64,000 nt of DNA, from the NCBI RefSeq assembly GCF_000026945.1, contig NC_012867.1, forward strand, positions 1,798,001 through 1,862,000. The letters are read 5' to 3'. Source of the DNA: Candida dubliniensis CD36. Its lineage: Eukaryota; Ascomycota; Pichiomycetes; Serinales; Debaryomycetaceae. Both the position numbers and the translations under genes were made by a program. The notes under the pieces are model-generated. The model was given only the letters and a program-made list of their open reading frames with translations. It searched no databases and was not told the origin of the DNA. This document shows, in pieces, positions 61,550 to 64,000 of the stretch (the first letter of the stretch is position 1; every line of letters starts with the position of its first letter).

Positions 61550-62850
61550 AATGTATTGTAATTTTTTGCATGGCAATTTTTTGTGTGTAAATACATAGTA
61601 ATTTTTTTGTATGGCAATTTTTTGTGTGTAAATACATAATAATTTTTTGTATGTGATTTTTTTTGTGTGAGAAAAAATGTATGGTAATTTTTTGTATGGC
61701 AATTTTTTGTGTGTAAATACATAGTAATTTTTTTGTATGCGAGAAATACATAGTAATTTTTTGTATGGCAATTTTTTGTATGGGAGAAATCCATAGTAAT
61801 TTTTTTGTATGTGCGAAATACATAGTAATTTTTTGTATGTGATTTTTTTGTATGGGAAAAAATGTATGGTAATTTTTTGTATGGGAGAAATACATAGTAA
61901 TTTTTTTGCGTGTAAAAAATACTAACATTTTTTTTGTATGGCAATTTTTTGTATGGGAGAAATACATAGTAATTTTTTTGTATGGCAATTTTTTGTATGC
62001 GAGAAATACATAGTAATTTTTTGTATGTGATTTTTTTGTGTGAGAAAAAATGTATGGTAATTTTTTGTATGTATTTTTTTTGTATGGTAATTTTTTGTAT
62101 GGGAGAAATACATAGTAATTTTTTTGCGTGTAAAAAATACTAACTTTTTTTTTGTATGGTAATTTTTTGTGTGTAAATACATAGTAATTTTTTTGTATGG
62201 CAATTTTTTGTATGCGAGAAATACATAGTAATTTTTTGTATGTGATTTTTTTGTGTGAGAAAAAATGTATGGTAATTTTGTATTGTTTTTTTGTATGGCA
62301 ATTTTTTGTATGTATTTTTTGTATGTATTTTTTTGTATGCGAGAAATACATAGTAATTTTTTTGTATGGCAATTTTTTGTATGTGATTTTTTGTGTGTAA
62401 ATACATAGTAATTTTTTTGCGTGTAAAAAATACTAACTTTTTTTTTGTATGGTAATTTTTTGTATGGGAGAAATACATAGTAATTTTTTTGCGTGTAAAA
62501 AATACTAACATTTTTTTTGTATGGCAATTTTTTGTATGGCAATTTTTTGTGTGTAAATACATAGTAATTTTTTGTATGTGAGAAATACATAGTAATTTTT
62601 TTGTATGGCAATTTTTTGTGTGTATTTTTTTTGTATGTGCGAAATACATAGTAATTTTTTGTATGGCAATTTTTTGTATGCGCGAAATACATAGTAATTT
62701 TTTGTATGTGATTTCTTTTGTATGGGAAAAAATGTATGGTAATTTTTTGTATGTATTTTTTTGTATGGCAATTTTTTGTATGTATTTTTTGTATGTATTT
62801 TTTGTATGTATTTTTTTTTTTTGTATGTATTTTTTTGTAGGAAAACCCTA
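61550..62850 (+). repeat. T-rich modular minisatellite, about 1.3 kb
   Basis: Dozens of short modules, 14-28 bp, each opening with GTATG, GTGTG or GCGTG and closing with a run of 5-8 T. Main modules: GTATGGCAATTTTTT (15 bp); GTATGNGAGAAATACATAG then TAATTTTTT (28 bp); GTGTGTAAATACATAG then TAATTTTTTT; GTATGTGATTTTTTT; GCGTGTAAAAAATACTAAC then T8-9. Modules recur in changing order, so it is a mosaic, not a simple tandem array. The strand is almost free of C. The minus strand is open in all three frames for hundreds of bases because the units lack stop triplets; the resulting Lys/Tyr/Thr-rich frames are almost certainly not genes. Confidence 0.9.
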
Positions 62851-63036
62851 ACATTTTTTGTGTGTAAAAAAAATGCGATTGCTTGTGTTCGATCCCAGGT
62901 TTTCTATGTTTATACCACCCTCTAGAACTCCCCCTTTTTGCTAGACACCCCCCATCTTTATTACCATCATTGGATAGAGCAGGGTCGATTACCTAGGGTT
63001 TATGCAAAAAAAAAATATAGCTTACTAAAAAAAAAT

Positions 63037-63157
63037 AGATTGCAGCACAATAGTTTCGCGTATGGTCTCCCACTACACTACTCGGTATTGCTCTTAGCAG
63101 CTTAACTACGGTTGATCGAACGGGGAACGGTGCTTTCTGCTAGATATGGCCGCAACC
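63037..63157 (-). rRNA. 5S ribosomal RNA, 121 nt
   Basis: On the minus strand the sequence begins GGTTGCGGCCATATCTAGCA and ends GTGCTGCAATCT, full length at 121 nt and highly similar to yeast 5S. The internal control region (AAGCTGCTAAGAGCAATACC) is intact, and the ends pair (GGTTGCGGC with GTGCTGCAATC, helix I). A run of T on the minus strand (A9 at 63027-63035 on the plus strand) follows the 3' end as a Pol III terminator. In yeasts 5S genes lie in the rDNA spacer in the orientation opposite to the 35S unit, so the larger rRNA genes, if present, would be on the plus strand. Confidence 0.97.
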
Positions 63158-64000
63158 GAAAAAGTAAAAAAACGCGAACCTTATCTGCTGTCTCACACGT
63201 GACCAAAAATACTTTTAGGACAACAGCCCTATAACTATTAAAGCGTATGGGTTGTAACTGTAGTGTAGGGGTGATTGGGGTGGGAAAATTCTGTGGACCC
63301 ACTTTTTGAGCGGAAAAGTTGGGTGGTTGTGGCACAAAACGGGTATATGTGTTTTGGTGGTGCTGTTTGACTGGGTTGCACTGCAGCTGTGACTACAAAT
63401 GTTAGAGACAAAATGTGGGCCAGACCTGTCCAAATGCAGGATGGGTGTTGGTTGTGTAAGATTACTAGCACATGTACGTTTTCTAGACCAAAAGGTCCAA
63501 CTCAAAAAAAAAAATTTGCAAATGTTGAGACTTTCAATATGCTAGTAGTGTTATAGAGGTATCTAAACACTATCCCAGTTGTTAGATTTGAGATTGCTTA
63601 ACAAAAATTGGATGTTGTATTTTTTACTTTTTGCATAAATTTTAGCAGAAAAACTAGGGTAAAACATATTGTATAGAAATTTCAAAATAAAAATATTTGA
63701 AACACCAAATAATGCACAAAATTAAATGGTCTATATTTAACAAATAACCATTACCATTGTGTTCTCTGGTGCTGTCTGACCATGGGTATACCATTTGTTA
63801 GTGGCTAGTTGTACTGTTTTATGGTTTTCAATTATTGCACATAAAAAGAATCCATTTCTGACAATTCTAAATCCACCAGTGTAATTAGCAACCCCAATTA
63901 TAACTAGGCAAACATTTTCCACACCTACTGTACATACATTTTTGGTGTGCTATTGGTGGTTGCAAGTTTTGTAGGTCACGTTTTTTTTTTTAGGGTTAGG
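63158..64000. other. Spacer-like DNA upstream of 5S, to the window end
   Basis: About 840 bp without a supported gene. Just upstream of the 5S start lie CACGTGAC (63196-63203, Cbf1-type) and CAGCCCT (63224-63230, Tbf1-type). The window ends TTAGGGTTAGG (63990-64000), a double Tbf1-type site. This composition fits an rDNA non-transcribed spacer. Short ORFs around 63100-63505 are not supported. Confidence 0.5.
63196..63230. promoter_or_regulatory. Cbf1-type and Tbf1-type sites upstream of 5S
   Basis: CACGTGAC at 63196-63203, 39 bp upstream of the 5S start, and CAGCCCT at 63224-63230. The same pair of motifs, in the same style, marks the TSR1 promoter in this window (7390-7431). Confidence 0.5.

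Noticed and set aside
61533..62854. Minus-strand ORFs of 169-310 residues as real proteins
   Set aside because: They are Lys/Tyr/Thr repeats from the minisatellite, open in three frames at once, so composition explains them.
62877..62906. A tRNA T-arm-like GTTCGATCCC string
   Set aside because: No pairing stem, acceptor or anticodon arm is present around it.
63980..64000. A telomere at the right end
   Set aside because: TTAGGGTTAGG is only two units, Candida telomere repeats are a different 23-bp unit, and a 5S gene with spacer DNA lies just before.

Overview
The window looks like a nuclear chromosome segment of a CTG-clade Candida yeast, of the C. albicans / C. dubliniensis / C. tropicalis type. 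The evidence is AT-rich DNA with long poly-A and poly-T runs in compact intergenic spaces, strong use of TTG for leucine with few CTG codons, budding-yeast proteins (Tsr1, Ski2, Afg2, Pex19, Lcb1, Prp8, Npr3), yeast-type intron signals (GTATGT, TACTAAC), and intron-bearing tRNAs. Several CTG codons fall where other fungi and human have a polar residue in Prp8 and Arf, as expected if CTG is read as Ser. The gene order from TPM2 to the Arf gene resembles, from memory, one conserved block of C. albicans. The exact species cannot be fixed from the sequence alone.

Bases 1-56130 are ordinary housekeeping DNA. From the left: an unknown gene cut by the window edge (-); tropomyosin TPM2 with a 5' intron; an Eos1-like membrane protein; RPS29 (-); TSR1; a Syo1-like importer; a long empty stretch ahead of a Pga13-like GPI wall protein; a small mitochondrial-type ORF (-); tRNA-Leu(CAA) (-); SSY5 (-); an Fbp26-like phosphatase; UBC9 (-); SKI2; a probable mitoribosomal protein (-); AFG2; PEX19 (-); MPC2; an unrecognised coiled-coil protein (-); CDC23; LCB1 (-); an Asi-type RING membrane protein (-); PRP8; two peroxisomal enoyl-CoA isomerase paralogs (-) flanking NPR3 (-); an Arf GTPase (-); an Rsc7/Swp82-like chromatin subunit; and a GRDP-like protein. 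Themes that recur are ribosome and RNA metabolism (Rps29, Tsr1, Syo1, Ski2, Afg2, Prp8), the amino-acid-sensing SPS pathway (Ssy5 and Asi-like) plus Npr3 of TORC1 control, and peroxisomes (Pex19, Eci1-like).

Bases 56140-64000 are different. They hold tRNA-Glu(UUC) with an intron, a decayed Mutator-like (MULE) transposase, tRNA-Gly(GCC), a truncated and rearranged Ty1/copia pol, one 340-bp LTR followed by a gag start, about 1.3 kb of modular T-rich minisatellite, and at 63037-63157 a full-length 5S rRNA gene on the minus strand, followed by spacer-like DNA. The 5S gene suggests that this end enters the ribosomal DNA spacer, so the transposon debris and minisatellite may mark the edge of the rDNA array. 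No 25S or 18S sequence is inside the window, so an orphan 5S locus is not excluded.

Translations quoted here use the standard code; CTG should be read as Ser if the CTG-clade assignment is right.
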